A DNA stretch of 64,000 nucleotides from Bacteroides sp. (GTDB lineage Bacteria; Bacteroidota; Bacteroidia; Bacteroidales; Muribaculaceae), in the NCBI GenBank assembly GCA_014802335.1, contig JAAVCL010000002.1, forward strand, positions 44,589 through 108,588, in the 5' to 3' direction. This document shows, one piece after another, positions 9,570 to 19,088 of the stretch; within the stretch, counting starts at the first letter, position 1; every line of letters begins with the position of its first letter. The notes beneath the pieces are model-generated. The model was not told the DNA's origin and did not search any database. It saw nothing but the letters and a program-made list of their open reading frames with translations. The translations under genes and the position numbers were made by a program.

Positions 9570-10196
9570 ATGAAAAGAATCATTTTATGCCTTATTGCAG
9601 CCATGCTCCTGCTTCCCGGCTATTCGGAAGCAGCCAACAAACAGCTTGAAAAAGCCCGCAAGAAAGAGTTGAACCAGAAGCTCAAGGAGTATAAGAAAGG
9701 CAAATGGGAAATCATGGGCAGCCACACCCTTGACTTTGCCCTTGCAAAACATTTCGACAGGCTCAACACTCTTGGCGATGACGCGCATGAAGTTGAAGGA
9801 ATATCAACCAAGACAAAATCGAAGAATACAGGAAAGCAGGCGGCCATAAACAACGCAGTGGTGACTTACGCTCAGGAAGCGGGAAGCACTCTTCAGGGAC
9901 GTGTAGTGAGCGACATGAATGCCAACGGAGCTGATCCCTCGGGAGAGTTCGATAATTTCTATGCCGCTTACGAGCGTTTGGTTGAAAAGGAAATCAGAGG
10001 CGAGATGGAGCCATCATACTCAATTATCCGCACCAACCCCGATGGAACCTATGAAATCCGCACATATTTCATCATTACCGAAAGCGCTGCCAGCAAAGCG
10101 AGAATGCGTGCCCTTGAGGAAGCCCTCAAGAACTCTGAAGCCGCTCAGAAATATGGCGCGAAGATCACCGAGTTTGTAAAACAAGGATTTGAATAA
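9570..10196 (+). CDS. Secreted LPP20-like protein of unknown function
   Basis: The 208-residue product has a signal peptide (residues 1-21, ending YSEAA), a Lys-rich helix (about 22-45) and a domain reminiscent of LPP20-type lipoproteins, although no lipobox Cys is present. The end is helical (ASKARMRALEEALKNSEAA). It follows the DUF4384 gene after 148 bases that contain a short A/T hairpin near 9500-9520. The function is not known; I infer only an envelope location. Confidence 0.55.
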   Translation: MKRIILCLIAAMLLLPGYSEAANKQLEKARKKELNQKLKEYKKGKWEIMGSHTLDFALAKHFDRLNTLGDDAHEVEGISTKTKSKNTGKQAAINNAVVTYAQEAGSTLQGRVVSDMNANGADPSGEFDNFYAAYERLVEKEIRGEMEPSYSIIRTNPDGTYEIRTYFIITESAASKARMRALEEALKNSEAAQKYGAKITEFVKQGFE

Positions 10197-10252
10197 TCTT
10201 GGGGTATGGCCCGGACTTTACATGATTATAAAGTTGAGGCTTATTTTTAAAC

Positions 10253-10281
10253 AGTCAAGCCGCGATCCTTGCGGCTTGACT
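10253..10281 (+). terminator. Hairpin terminator candidate
   Basis: AGTCAAGCCGC and GCGGCTTGACT form an 11-bp perfect stem with a 7-base loop, 56 bases after the LPP20-like gene. A long T run is missing, so it may terminate weakly or protect RNA ends. Confidence 0.6.
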
Positions 10282-10282
10282 A

Positions 10283-10310
10283 TAAGTGGCTCTTAGAAAT
10301 TAGCTACTTA
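10283..10310. repeat. Short inverted repeat with TAAGTAGCTA-like ends
   Basis: TAAGTGGCT (10283-10291) and AGCTACTTA (10302-10310) are inverted copies with one mismatch and a 10-base centre. The right end matches the right end of the element at 14436-14631 and part of 19782-19791. It may be a deleted remnant of the same element. Confidence 0.5.
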
Positions 10311-10371
10311 AGTATATATTCGAATAAAAAAAATCCAACACTATCATCAGTAACACAGAGTAACGCAGGGT

Positions 10372-11877
10372 ATGAAAAACAGAGGTAAGGTTTTGGCTAT
10401 GCTTATGGCTATTCTAACAATTACTGCTCCCTCAGCCCAAAGCCGGGACAGGAAGTCGTTTGAGGAATTTCGGAATGGGATTCTGAACAGCTATTCTGAT
10501 TTCAGGAAGACTATCCTTGACAACTATGCGGATTTTCTTAACGGAGAATGGCACGAATATGAAAGCCTCAACGGAGAACGTCGCGACCGCACGCCCAAAC
10601 CTTCGCAGGTGCCTACATTCAAACCCGAGACACCCGCAAAGCCCAATCCTGCACCCCCTCTGCCGGCAAAGTCAAAACCGGCAACTGCCGTTCCGGTCAA
10701 GCCCGAGCCTGCGAAATCAGAACCTATTGTTCATTCTCAACCCAAACACCGCACTCCCCAATCCGCCCAAGAAGATTTTGATTTCTTCGGGTTGCCGGTC
10801 TCACTCCCCGGAATTGAATATAACATTGCCTACCGCCTTTCCTCCACAACCGACTATGCATCACAATGGAAGGACCTTGACCGTTCGGGAGTTGCAAAGG
10901 CCCTTCTGCCGGCCATAAAAGAGAAAGCGAATGAAATGGGGCTGAATGACTATCTTGTATATGAATTTATAAAGGCCTATGTAACTTCAAAGTTTCCACA
11001 GGCAGATGTGAGTTCACGTTTTTCGGCCATGCACTACCTGCTCGCCAACTTAGGATACGATGCACGCATAGCAGTGAGCGGCACCGGAACTCCCCTGCTG
11101 TTGCTACCCTTCAAGCAGACAATTTATGCACGGAACTATATGATGATGGCCGATGGGAAATACTATGTGTTCGCACCCGACGACTATGACTATTCACTTC
11201 TTGGCCGGGAACGGTTAAGAACCTGTACTCTTCCAAAGGATGCCGACAAAGGAGAAAAGTTCGACCTTGTACTCGGCCAACTGAATATACCTGTGAAACC
11301 GAAGAGCTTTGAACTCGAATACGGGCCGTTGAAACTAACCGGGGAAGTAAACGAAAACCTTATGCCCATTCTTTACCACTATCCACAGATGCCGATAGCT
11401 GATTATGCCATTTCGCAGCCTGATCCTGAACTACGGCGCAAACTCGTGGAGCAGATGAAAGCCCAGATCGGTAATATGGAAGGAGACGAAGCTGTGGAAC
11501 AGTTGCTGAGTTTCATGCACCATGTGTTTGAATATGCCACCGACGAGGAATTCCACGGCTTTGAAAAGCCATATTTTATTGAAGAGACACTCTACTATCC
11601 TAAAAATGACTGTGAAGATCGGGCGATATTCTATACTTACTTCCTTTGGAACGCACTTGGCAAGGAAGCACAGTTGATAACATTCCCGGGGCATGAGGCT
11701 GCCACTGTCCGACTTGACAATCCGGTGGAAGGCACGTCCTATGATTTTTCAGGAAAGACTTTTTATATATCAGACCCGACATATATCGGTTCGCACACTG
11801 GCATGTTAATGCCGATATACAAAAACAACGAGCCGAAAGTGGACTATACCTTCACCCATAAATCTTCACGACGCTGA
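10372..11877 (+). CDS. Exported transglutaminase-like cysteine enzyme
   Basis: A signal peptide (residues 1-24) precedes a helical region, then a Pro/Lys/Ala-rich linker at about 75-125 that repeats PAKP-type units. The C-terminal half carries the triad expected for the transglutaminase/papain-like fold: Cys414 in NDCEDRAIF, His441 in GHEAATV and Asp468 in ISDPTYIGS. Family knowledge: bacterial members are more often peptidases or amidases than cross-linkers. It is the last gene on this strand before the parE promoter. It may belong to the caspase cluster, but a terminator-like hairpin lies between. Confidence 0.75.
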   Translation: MKNRGKVLAMLMAILTITAPSAQSRDRKSFEEFRNGILNSYSDFRKTILDNYADFLNGEWHEYESLNGERRDRTPKPSQVPTFKPETPAKPNPAPPLPAKSKPATAVPVKPEPAKSEPIVHSQPKHRTPQSAQEDFDFFGLPVSLPGIEYNIAYRLSSTTDYASQWKDLDRSGVAKALLPAIKEKANEMGLNDYLVYEFIKAYVTSKFPQADVSSRFSAMHYLLANLGYDARIAVSGTGTPLLLLPFKQTIYARNYMMMADGKYYVFAPDDYDYSLLGRERLRTCTLPKDADKGEKFDLVLGQLNIPVKPKSFELEYGPLKLTGEVNENLMPILYHYPQMPIADYAISQPDPELRRKLVEQMKAQIGNMEGDEAVEQLLSFMHHVFEYATDEEFHGFEKPYFIEETLYYPKNDCEDRAIFYTYFLWNALGKEAQLITFPGHEAATVRLDNPVEGTSYDFSGKTFYISDPTYIGSHTGMLMPIYKNNEPKVDYTFTHKSSRR

Positions 11878-11907
11878 CCCAGAGTAAGGGATAAAAACTT
11901 ATTACCG

Positions 11908-11938
11908 TTGCGGAATAATCTTTTTTTTGTTAATTTTG
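11908..11938 (+). promoter_or_regulatory. Promoter of parE
   Basis: TAATTTTG at 11931-11938 fits the -7 box TAnnTTTG, and TTG at 11908-11910 stands 20 bases upstream as the -33 element. Transcription would start near 11945, about 30 bases before the parE ATG. Confidence 0.65.
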
Positions 11939-11973
11939 CATATTGACCTCTAAAAAAGATTATTCCCTTTCAC

Positions 11974-14001
11974 ATGAACGATACTCTCTTCAACAACAGC
12001 GAAGACAACACCACGGAAAACGAGACAGAAGCCGAAGCTCTGGTGATAGGGCATCCGGCCACGGAAGCAGGCTCATACACTGATGATGCCATCCAGACCC
12101 TTAGTTGGAACGAGCATATCCGCAGGCGTCCCGGTATGTATATCGGTAAGCTCGGAGACGGCTCGCACAGCGATGACGGTATTTACATCCTTGTAAAGGA
12201 GGTTGTCGATAACTCTATCGACGAATTCAACATGGGTATGGGCACACGCATTGATATTACCCTTACCGACGACGGCGAAGTGAGTGTGCGCGACTATGGA
12301 CGAGGCATACCTTTGGGTAAAGTCAAGAACGTTGCCTCGGAGATTAACACCGGTGGTAAGTTTGACGATAAGAATTTTAAGAAGTCTGTCGGTCTGAACG
12401 GAGTTGGTCTCAAAGCAGTGAACGCTCTTTCCGAAACCTGCACGGTGGCATCCGTGCGCGACGGCAAGAAGGTGACCGTAATGTTCGAAAAAGGAGAGTT
12501 GATTTCTCAAAGTGAGCCGACCGACACGAACGAGCCTAACGGAACCCTGGTCAAGTTCAAGCCTGATGATGCACTTTTCCAACATTTCAAGTTCAACCCG
12601 GAAACGGTGGAGACAATGGTGGATCATTACACCTATCTTAACTGCGGGTTGCAGATATATTACAATGGCAAAAAGTATCTGTCGCGTCACGGTCTTCTTG
12701 ATCTTCTTAAGGATAATCTGACTTCCACCCCGCTCTACCCGATTATTCATCTTAAGGGGGAGGATATAGAAGTTGTGCTTACCCACACCGACCAGAACGG
12801 CGAGGAGTATTATTCGTTTGTAAACGGCCAGCACACCACTCAGGGTGGTACACACCTATCGGCTTTCAGAGAACACGTGAGCCGCACCATAAAGGAATTT
12901 TCGGGGAAGGGTTATGAATTTTCCGACATACGCAACGGTATGGTGGCTGCGGTGAGTGTACGTATCCAGGAGCCGGTGTTCGAGTCGCAGACAAAGACAA
13001 AACTTGGCAGTAAAGAGGTTGCACCCGACAGCCCGCTGACCGTTAATAAATTTGTGGGGGATTTCCTTAAAAAGGAGCTTGACGACTACCTTCATAAACA
13101 CACGGATGTGGCGGAGGCAATGCTGCAGAAAATCGCCCAATCGGAAAAGGAGCGGAAGTCTATGGCCGGAGTCGCGAAACTGGCCCGTGAAAAGGCAAAG
13201 AAAGTGAGCCTTCACAATCGCAAACTGCGAGACTGCCGCATCCATTATAACGACACCCTTAAACAAAAGAAGAATAAGGATGGAGATATTGCCGATGATC
13301 CGCGCGAAGAGACTGCAATCTTCATCACCGAGGGTGATTCGGCATCAGGCACAATCACCAAAGTTCGCAATGCCGAGACGCAAGCCGTGTTCTCGCTGAG
13401 GGGTAAGCCCCTCAACTCATACGGTATGACTCAGGAAGTTGTGTACAAGAATGATGAGTTTAACCTTCTTCAAGCAGCCTTGAACATAGAGGACGGTATC
13501 GAAGGGCTTCGATATAACAAGGTTATCATTGCAACCGATGCCGATGTTGACGGAATGCATATCCGCCTGCTGATGCTGACTTTCTTCCTGATGTTCTTTC
13601 CCGACCTTGTTAAAAAAGGGCACGTCTATATTCTCCAAACTCCTTTGTTCCGCGTAAGGGATAAAAATTCCGTGAGACGTTCCAAAACAAAGAAGCGGAA
13701 AAAAGAGAGCGAAGAGGGGGAAAACAAGGATACCGTGTATTGTTATACCGACCAGGAGCGAGAAGCGGCGATTGCACGTTTCGGCAGCAATGCGGAAATT
13801 ACGCGCTTCAAAGGTCTTGGAGAAATCAACGATGCGGAATTCGCCGACTTTATCGGCCCCGACATGCGCCTGGAACGAGTGAAACTCCGCAAGGAGGATT
13901 CGCCCGACTCTCTTCTGGAATTTTACTGTGGTAAAAACACTATGGAGAGACAGAATTTTATTATCGACAATCTGATAATTGAAGATGACTCGGAAATATA
14001 A
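11974..14001 (+). CDS. parE: DNA topoisomerase IV subunit B
   Basis: The 675-residue protein is the ATPase subunit of topoisomerase IV, which unlinks replicated chromosomes. It shows the GHKL ATPase motifs ([47 protein letters not shown]), a transducer domain and a TOPRIM domain with Glu453 in [20 protein letters not shown] and [12 protein letters not shown]. The opening differs from GyrB ([20 protein letters not shown] type), which favours ParE. A charged insertion [11 protein letters not shown] near residue 575 is a variable loop. It overlaps coaD by 17 bases, an arrangement that suggests one transcript. Confidence 0.93.
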   Translation: MNDTLFNNSEDNTTENETEAEALVIGHPATEAGSYTDDAIQTLSWNEHIRRRPGMYIGKLGDGSHSDDGIYILVKEVVDNSIDEFNMGMGTRIDITLTDDGEVSVRDYGRGIPLGKVKNVASEINTGGKFDDKNFKKSVGLNGVGLKAVNALSETCTVASVRDGKKVTVMFEKGELISQSEPTDTNEPNGTLVKFKPDDALFQHFKFNPETVETMVDHYTYLNCGLQIYYNGKKYLSRHGLLDLLKDNLTSTPLYPIIHLKGEDIEVVLTHTDQNGEEYYSFVNGQHTTQGGTHLSAFREHVSRTIKEFSGKGYEFSDIRNGMVAAVSVRIQEPVFESQTKTKLGSKEVAPDSPLTVNKFVGDFLKKELDDYLHKHTDVAEAMLQKIAQSEKERKSMAGVAKLAREKAKKVSLHNRKLRDCRIHYNDTLKQKKNKDGDIADDPREETAIFITEGDSASGTITKVRNAETQAVFSLRGKPLNSYGMTQEVVYKNDEFNLLQAALNIEDGIEGLRYNKVIIATDADVDGMHIRLLMLTFFLMFFPDLVKKGHVYILQTPLFRVRDKNSVRRSKTKKRKKESEEGENKDTVYCYTDQEREAAIARFGSNAEITRFKGLGEINDAEFADFIGPDMRLERVKLRKEDSPDSLLEFYCGKNTMERQNFIIDNLIIEDDSEI

Positions 14002-14452
14002 GACAGCCTTGTTTGCGGGCACGTTCAATCCTTTTACCATAGGGCATAAATCCATAGCCGACAGGGCCTTAAAGATAGCTGACGCTTTGGTTATCGGCTT
14101 CGGAGTAAATCCCGCCAAACCGGATCCCGACTCTGTGGCCCGCGTGGCTGCAGTAAAAAGGCTTTATGCAGACAATCCGCGTGTAACGGTTGTGCAATAT
14201 GCCGGTCTCACCACTGAATTCGCCCGCGAATGTGGCGCTGATTTTATGGTAAGGGGTGTTCGCAGCGTGGCCGATTTCGAGTATGAACGCAATCTGGCTG
14301 ATATAAATCTTAAAATATCGGGCATTGAGACAGTGTTATTACCGGCACTGCCCGAACTTAGCTATGTCTCGTCGAGCATGGTGCGCGAACTTGAGGCTAA
14401 TGGGGTTGACATCTCCCCCTATCTGCCAAGATTCATAAGTAGCTACGAATAA
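13985..14452 (+). CDS. coaD: Phosphopantetheine adenylyltransferase
   Basis: This 155-residue enzyme makes dephospho-CoA from phosphopantetheine and ATP. The nucleotidyltransferase signature [10 protein letters not shown] is present near residue 10, followed by [18 protein letters not shown] and the SSSMVRE motif. I chose ATG 13985 over an upstream TTG at 13979; both overlap the end of parE. The last four codons and the stop lie inside the left arm of a 22-bp inverted repeat, so the natural C-terminus may have been replaced when that element inserted. Confidence 0.93.
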   Translation: MTRKYKTALFAGTFNPFTIGHKSIADRALKIADALVIGFGVNPAKPDPDSVARVAAVKRLYADNPRVTVVQYAGLTTEFARECGADFMVRGVRSVADFEYERNLADINLKISGIETVLLPALPELSYVSSSMVRELEANGVDISPYLPRFISSYE

Positions 14453-14631
14453 TTAATCGATATATGTTAAACAAAGTAGTTAGGAATATCTTGAACGCTA
14501 AAACTCGTTCTTTTTGGCATATTTTGCTTTGTCATTCAGTCGCATACGAATGTATGCTCCTTCATTCCGCAGCAAAATATGCTCAAAAATAACTTCGTTT
14601 TATCTGTTCATTAATTATTCGTAGCTACTTA
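14436..14631. repeat. 196-bp palindromic element with 22-bp inverted ends
   Basis: Bases 14436-14457 and 14610-14631 are perfect 22-base inverted repeats (end TAAGTAGCTACGAATAATTA). Inside, imperfect arms at 14500-14527 and 14572-14601 pair (GCATATTTTGC against GCAAAATATGC, plus AAAACGAAGTTATTTTT-like sequence), and the centre holds GCATAC-GAAT-GTATGC. No protein is encoded. It resembles a MITE or an REP-type palindrome. It covers the coaD stop codon and ends 24 bases before the S41 protease ATG. Confidence 0.8.
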
Positions 14632-14655
14632 AAAAATTATCCTGACATCAATCTT

Positions 14656-16263
14656 ATGAAAAAAATACTTTATTTCGTGATTTGCTGCGGTTTGGCCGCC
14701 ACTATTTTTGCTGATAACAATATCATGCCTCCGGCGCAAAAATTACGTTGGGCGGAAACGGCGATTGCCGACCTCTATGTAGACACGGTGAATGAAGACC
14801 AACTGGTAGAAACAGCAATCAAGAGTATGCTTGAGGAACTTGATCCTCATTCCTCTTACACCACGGCCGAGGAAACACGCGAAATGAATGAGCCTTTGAA
14901 TGGCAATTTCAGCGGTATAGGCATCACTTTCAACATGAACAAAGACACGCTCTATGTTATCTCCACAGTGGCCGGAGGCCCTTCGGAAAGAGCGGGTATT
15001 TTGGCCGGCGACCGAATCATAACTGTAAACGACACATCAATCGCCGGTGTAAAGATGAAGAATTCTGACATAATGAAGCGTCTTCGCGGCCCGAAAGGCA
15101 CCCGCGTAGATGTGAGAGTGCTCCGACACAGTTCGGGCAAGAATGATTCGATAGATTTCCGCCTGACCCGTGCCGACATTCCAATATATAGTATTGACGC
15201 CGCTTATATGGCCGACCCGACTACAGGCTATATCCGCGTAAATCGTTTTGCCGCCGAAACCAACAATGAGTTTATTGAAGCCGTAGAGAAGCTTAAGAAG
15301 CAGGGCATGACCGGGCTTATACTTGATCTGGTGGATAACGGAGGGGGCTATCTCAATGCCGCTGTTGATATTTTGGGTGAACTTCTCGAACCGGGCAATA
15401 CAGCTGTCTACACCGAAGGACGCCAGTCGCCCATCCACTATTTCGAAGCACATCCAAAATCGAGAACACCTTTATTCAACAAGGGGCGTCTGGTGGTGAT
15501 GGTGAATCAGAACAGTGCCTCGGCTGCCGAGATCACTTCGGGGGCCATTCAAGACTGGGACCGCGGTGTTATTGTGGGACGACGCACTTTCGGAAAAGGA
15601 CTTGTGCAACGCCCCATTCCGTTCCCTGACGGGTCAATGATTCGCCTCACGGTGGCACATTATTACACTCCCTCGGGACGCGACATTCAAAAGCCTTACA
15701 CGAAGGGGGATGCCAGCGGTTACCGACATGATATTCTTGATCGCCTCAACAGCGGAGAACTCATGCACGCCGACTCTATAAAATATATTGATTCACTAAA
15801 AGTCAGCACCCTCAAACTTGGACGTGAAATCTATGGGGGCGGCGGCATATCGCCCGACTTGTTTGTGCCGCTCGATACAACAGCTTTTACCAACTACTAT
15901 CGCGACGTGATTGCCAAAGGGGCTCTTAACCAATTTGTGATAAAGTATGTTGATACTCATCGCAAAGAGATAAAAAAGCTCTATGGAAATGACCGGAAAT
16001 TTATTGACGGCTTCAAGGTGACCGATGAAATGCTGGCCGATCTTTATGAAACGGCCAAAGCCGAAGGTGTTGAACCAAATGAAGAAGAAGCCGCCCGCAG
16101 CCGTCAACTCTTTGAAATGCAAATAAAAGCACTCATCGGCCGTGATATATATGATCAGGCCACATATTTCAAGGTCTATAATCTATATGATCCGATATTC
16201 AAAGAGGCTCTCAGGATTGTAAACAGCCCCGACTATGACTCGATTTTAAGTAAAAAAAATTAA
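14656..16263 (+). CDS. S41 family C-terminal processing protease
   Basis: The 535-residue protein has a signal peptide (residues 1-19), a PDZ domain (about 85-170: NFSGIGITFNM, then GGPSERAGILAGDRIITVN) and an S41 catalytic domain. The catalytic pair is in NSASAAEITSGA (Ser289 by analogy) and TFGKGLVQ (Lys314). The helical tail of about 120 residues is typical of Bacteroidales members. It likely cleaves periplasmic proteins from their C-termini. The parE-coaD-protease order suggests a conserved neighbourhood, here separated by the palindromic element. Confidence 0.9.
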   Translation: MKKILYFVICCGLAATIFADNNIMPPAQKLRWAETAIADLYVDTVNEDQLVETAIKSMLEELDPHSSYTTAEETREMNEPLNGNFSGIGITFNMNKDTLYVISTVAGGPSERAGILAGDRIITVNDTSIAGVKMKNSDIMKRLRGPKGTRVDVRVLRHSSGKNDSIDFRLTRADIPIYSIDAAYMADPTTGYIRVNRFAAETNNEFIEAVEKLKKQGMTGLILDLVDNGGGYLNAAVDILGELLEPGNTAVYTEGRQSPIHYFEAHPKSRTPLFNKGRLVVMVNQNSASAAEITSGAIQDWDRGVIVGRRTFGKGLVQRPIPFPDGSMIRLTVAHYYTPSGRDIQKPYTKGDASGYRHDILDRLNSGELMHADSIKYIDSLKVSTLKLGREIYGGGGISPDLFVPLDTTAFTNYYRDVIAKGALNQFVIKYVDTHRKEIKKLYGNDRKFIDGFKVTDEMLADLYETAKAEGVEPNEEEAARSRQLFEMQIKALIGRDIYDQATYFKVYNLYDPIFKEALRIVNSPDYDSILSKKN

Positions 16264-16291
16264 GAAATCCAACGCAGGTAGAAAAGAAGAC

Positions 16292-17776
16292 ATGACAGAT
16301 CGAGGCATCAGACTGACATTCAGCTTATTATTATTATTTATCTTCGGAATATTTTCCATACATGCCGACCAGCCATATCTTGATAGCGACCCGTTGCCGC
16401 ACGACTCACTCCCGGTTCTTGATTTGAGCGGAGAAATCTATGAAACTCCGGTTAACAAATCATTGTTTCCACGTGTATTCACGGGCTATCGACACATTTC
16501 ACGACGCCGCCCTTATTCTCAATTCCCCGATGCGGGGGTGGTGAGCGAAGTTATGGCCGAAGTTTGGAGAGACCCGGTGGTAACACCTGATTCTGTCGTA
16601 TTATCTGACGAAGATCTGCAACCCGACCCTGATGCACTGTCTCCCGTAACGCCGCAACCGGCTACAACCGAATCTTCTTACGAAGCTGAGATGCCAACCC
16701 GCGAAGAACTGTCGGTTGCTTTCGGCTCGGTGATTCCCTCCTGGTTGAGAAAGTCGATAGATACGTATCGCTTTCAGGAAGATTTTGCATACACCATGAT
16801 GATTGATAATCCTTCTCTGATAGAGTATGCGTATTGGGATCTTCCGGAACCGCCGCGTCTGCCCGAAGAAGATTATTCATTCCGAGGTTATCTGAAACGA
16901 CTTAATCTTCCGGAAATCAAACCCGCGGCAAATCTGCCTGTCCACGCCAACGGTGGCCGTATAAACTGGCTGCACTCATTCAATGTTGCCATTCAACTCT
17001 CGCAGGCCTACGTATCAAGCAACTGGTATCAGGGCGGAACAAGTCATCTCGCTTTCTTCGCTAACACCTCTTGGGACGTACAACTCAATCAAGTGTATTA
17101 TCCCAAGGCGATGTTTCAAAGCACAGTGTCGTATAAATTGGCCATTAACTCGACTCCCGACGACCAATATCACCGCTACAACGTGTCGCAAGATTTATTT
17201 CAATATAATCTGAAGGCCGGTTATAAGGCACTTGAGAACTGGTACTACTCGTTTACGATGCAATTCAAGACTCAGTTCTTCAACAGTTATCCGACCAATT
17301 CACCCGACCGCAGCGCCTCTTTTCTATCACCCGGTGAATTCAACGTGGGTCTCGGTATGACTTATTCAAAACAAAACGAGAAAAAGACCTTGACTTTCAC
17401 AGCCTCCATTTCTCCGATATCTTACAACCTGAAAACGTGCATCGATAAATGGGTGGATCACTCACAATTCGGTATCCGCGCCGACCGCAAATTGCTTAAT
17501 GAAATAGGTAGCAACGCAGAAGTAAACTTCACTGCATTGCTATGGGGAAACACCACGTATACAACCCGTCTGTTTATATTCTCCGATTATAAGAATATGC
17601 AGACAGACTGGGAGAATACGTTAAACTTTCAATTTTCGCGGCTCTTTTCAACTCAAATCTATGCCCATTTGAGGTATGACACATCAGCAGATTCTTCCAT
17701 ATCAAGAAAATGGAGAAAACTTATGATGAAAGAGATTTTGAGTGTGGGAATAAGTTACAGCTTTTCAACCAAATGA
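16292..17776 (+). CDS. DUF3078 outer-membrane protein
   Basis: A signal peptide (residues 1-26) precedes a Pro-rich low-complexity region to about 130. From about 215 the protein is a series of amphipathic strands rich in aromatic residues (NVAIQLSQAYVSSNWYQGG; NYYSFTMQ-like segments; FNVGLGMTYSKQ) and ends with a strand finishing in SYSFSTK. The SNWYQGG segment is the landmark of DUF3078. Predicted location is the outer membrane as a beta-barrel; substrate unknown. It begins 28 bases after the S41 gene and shares an ATGA overlap with the next gene, so all three are probably cotranscribed. Confidence 0.75.
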   Translation: MTDRGIRLTFSLLLLFIFGIFSIHADQPYLDSDPLPHDSLPVLDLSGEIYETPVNKSLFPRVFTGYRHISRRRPYSQFPDAGVVSEVMAEVWRDPVVTPDSVVLSDEDLQPDPDALSPVTPQPATTESSYEAEMPTREELSVAFGSVIPSWLRKSIDTYRFQEDFAYTMMIDNPSLIEYAYWDLPEPPRLPEEDYSFRGYLKRLNLPEIKPAANLPVHANGGRINWLHSFNVAIQLSQAYVSSNWYQGGTSHLAFFANTSWDVQLNQVYYPKAMFQSTVSYKLAINSTPDDQYHRYNVSQDLFQYNLKAGYKALENWYYSFTMQFKTQFFNSYPTNSPDRSASFLSPGEFNVGLGMTYSKQNEKKTLTFTASISPISYNLKTCIDKWVDHSQFGIRADRKLLNEIGSNAEVNFTALLWGNTTYTTRLFIFSDYKNMQTDWENTLNFQFSRLFSTQIYAHLRYDTSADSSISRKWRKLMMKEILSVGISYSFSTK

Positions 17777-18336
17777 AGATGAAATTATCCTCTCTTCTTA
17801 TCCCGGCGATCCTCTGCCTTATCCTGACATTCAAGCCGGAGATCAAAGCCGAGGAAATAACGATCCGAGATATAATAGCCGCCCGGGATTGGTGCGACCG
17901 GAACATGTTGCACCGTATAGAAGGCATTTGGGAATTTCCGGATGATGAAACGACAGTGCTGATAAAACGCAGCAATGTCCGCCCGCATTACTACGAAATA
18001 GTAACCGTTTCCTCACCCGACACGCGTCTCAAACCGGGCGATGTGGCAGGATATTTAAAAGAGTCGGCGGAAAGCAATAAGTTTGAAATGGCTCTTTATC
18101 GCGACAGGATGAACGATGTCCTCGCCGAACCGGCCAAGTGTCTTGCCCAACTCACCGAAAACGATAATGCAATTGTTGCAAAAGGGAGAAAAATTAAATT
18201 CTCGTTAAAAAGCAACCGCCTGCTTCCTCTTTTTTGGAGAATGATACATCTGACTGTAAAGGACCCTCTCGAGAATTTACCTAAAGGTCTGATCAGAGTT
18301 TATCCTTCCTCCTCCCGAAATCCAGACTACCTTTAA
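17773..18336 (+). CDS. Secreted protein of unknown function
   Basis: ATG 17773 overlaps the upstream stop as ATGA; a second ATG at 17779 is equally placed for the signal peptide (about residues 1-25, ending KAEE). The 187-residue product begins its mature part with DIIAARDWCDRNMLHRIEGIWEFPDDETTVL, split here by no recognisable domain boundary; the GIWEFP opening resembles small beta-barrel secreted domains that begin with a GxW strand. Two Cys are present in the mature protein, at about 39 and in CLAQL. No known family was recognised. Confidence 0.6.
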   Translation: MKMKLSSLLIPAILCLILTFKPEIKAEEITIRDIIAARDWCDRNMLHRIEGIWEFPDDETTVLIKRSNVRPHYYEIVTVSSPDTRLKPGDVAGYLKESAESNKFEMALYRDRMNDVLAEPAKCLAQLTENDNAIVAKGRKIKFSLKSNRLLPLFWRMIHLTVKDPLENLPKGLIRVYPSSSRNPDYL

Positions 18337-18439
18337 AGGGGCAAACCGGAAGTTGAGTCAATTCAGACATGGCACCCCATGTCTCCACATTCAAGATTAT
18401 CAAACAAGAATATTAATCAAGATCACAAATAAAGCTGCT

Positions 18440-18955
18440 GTGAGAAAGATTTCATTAATAATTTTCCTTCTGGCCCTTCTCCCGGTCGCCGACATGTATT
18501 CATCCACAAACGGACGACGCAAAGGATATACCTTGAAAACAGATAAGAAAACAGACGTTTCATCAAATGACGATATGGTGAAAGGGAGCTTTATGGTCGC
18601 TTCGCAATGCGAGGATTGCAATCATGGCTACCGTCTTGATGAAGTTAAGTTTTCGGGCTTTGACAAGCCGCGGAACAGTAAGTATGAAACTTTTTTTATA
18701 ACAAATAATACCGACCGTATTCTGACCGGCGTAAATCTCTATATAGAATATCAGACAACCGACGGGCAGATGCTGCACAAGCGTTTCTATCCCTTGCGCT
18801 GTAATATTCCACCCGGAGAAACGCGAAATGTTCAACTCAACAGTTGGGACACTCAACACTCTTTCGTCTTTGAAAAAAGTGCAACCTCTTCAAAATCCAA
18901 TGCCACACCTTTCAAAGTTATTTTCGACCCAGTAGCCTTCTACCTCCGTTTCTGA
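18440..18955 (+). CDS. Small secreted protein of unknown function
   Basis: GTG 18440 is chosen because it directly starts a signal peptide (RKISLIIFLLALLPVA); the frame is open back to a TTG at 18353 but those residues look unlike a leader. The mature part has a CEDC motif (about residue 52) and strands with an Ig-like look (NSKYETFFITNNTDRI; NLYIEYQTTDG; IPPGETRNVQL). That pattern suggests a small beta-sandwich such as those of secreted binding proteins. It is the last gene before a long repeat-rich gap. Confidence 0.5.
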   Translation: MRKISLIIFLLALLPVADMYSSTNGRRKGYTLKTDKKTDVSSNDDMVKGSFMVASQCEDCNHGYRLDEVKFSGFDKPRNSKYETFFITNNTDRILTGVNLYIEYQTTDGQMLHKRFYPLRCNIPPGETRNVQLNSWDTQHSFVFEKSATSSKSNATPFKVIFDPVAFYLRF

Positions 18956-19088
18956 AATTACACCCATGCCCTCTCATACATCTCACCTCCACTAAATGAA
19001 TTCAAAATTTAGAAACTTGATTAAATAATCTTATATTAGCAATCAAGCCGTCTGAACACTTTAATCGGCACATTGCCGACTTGATTCC

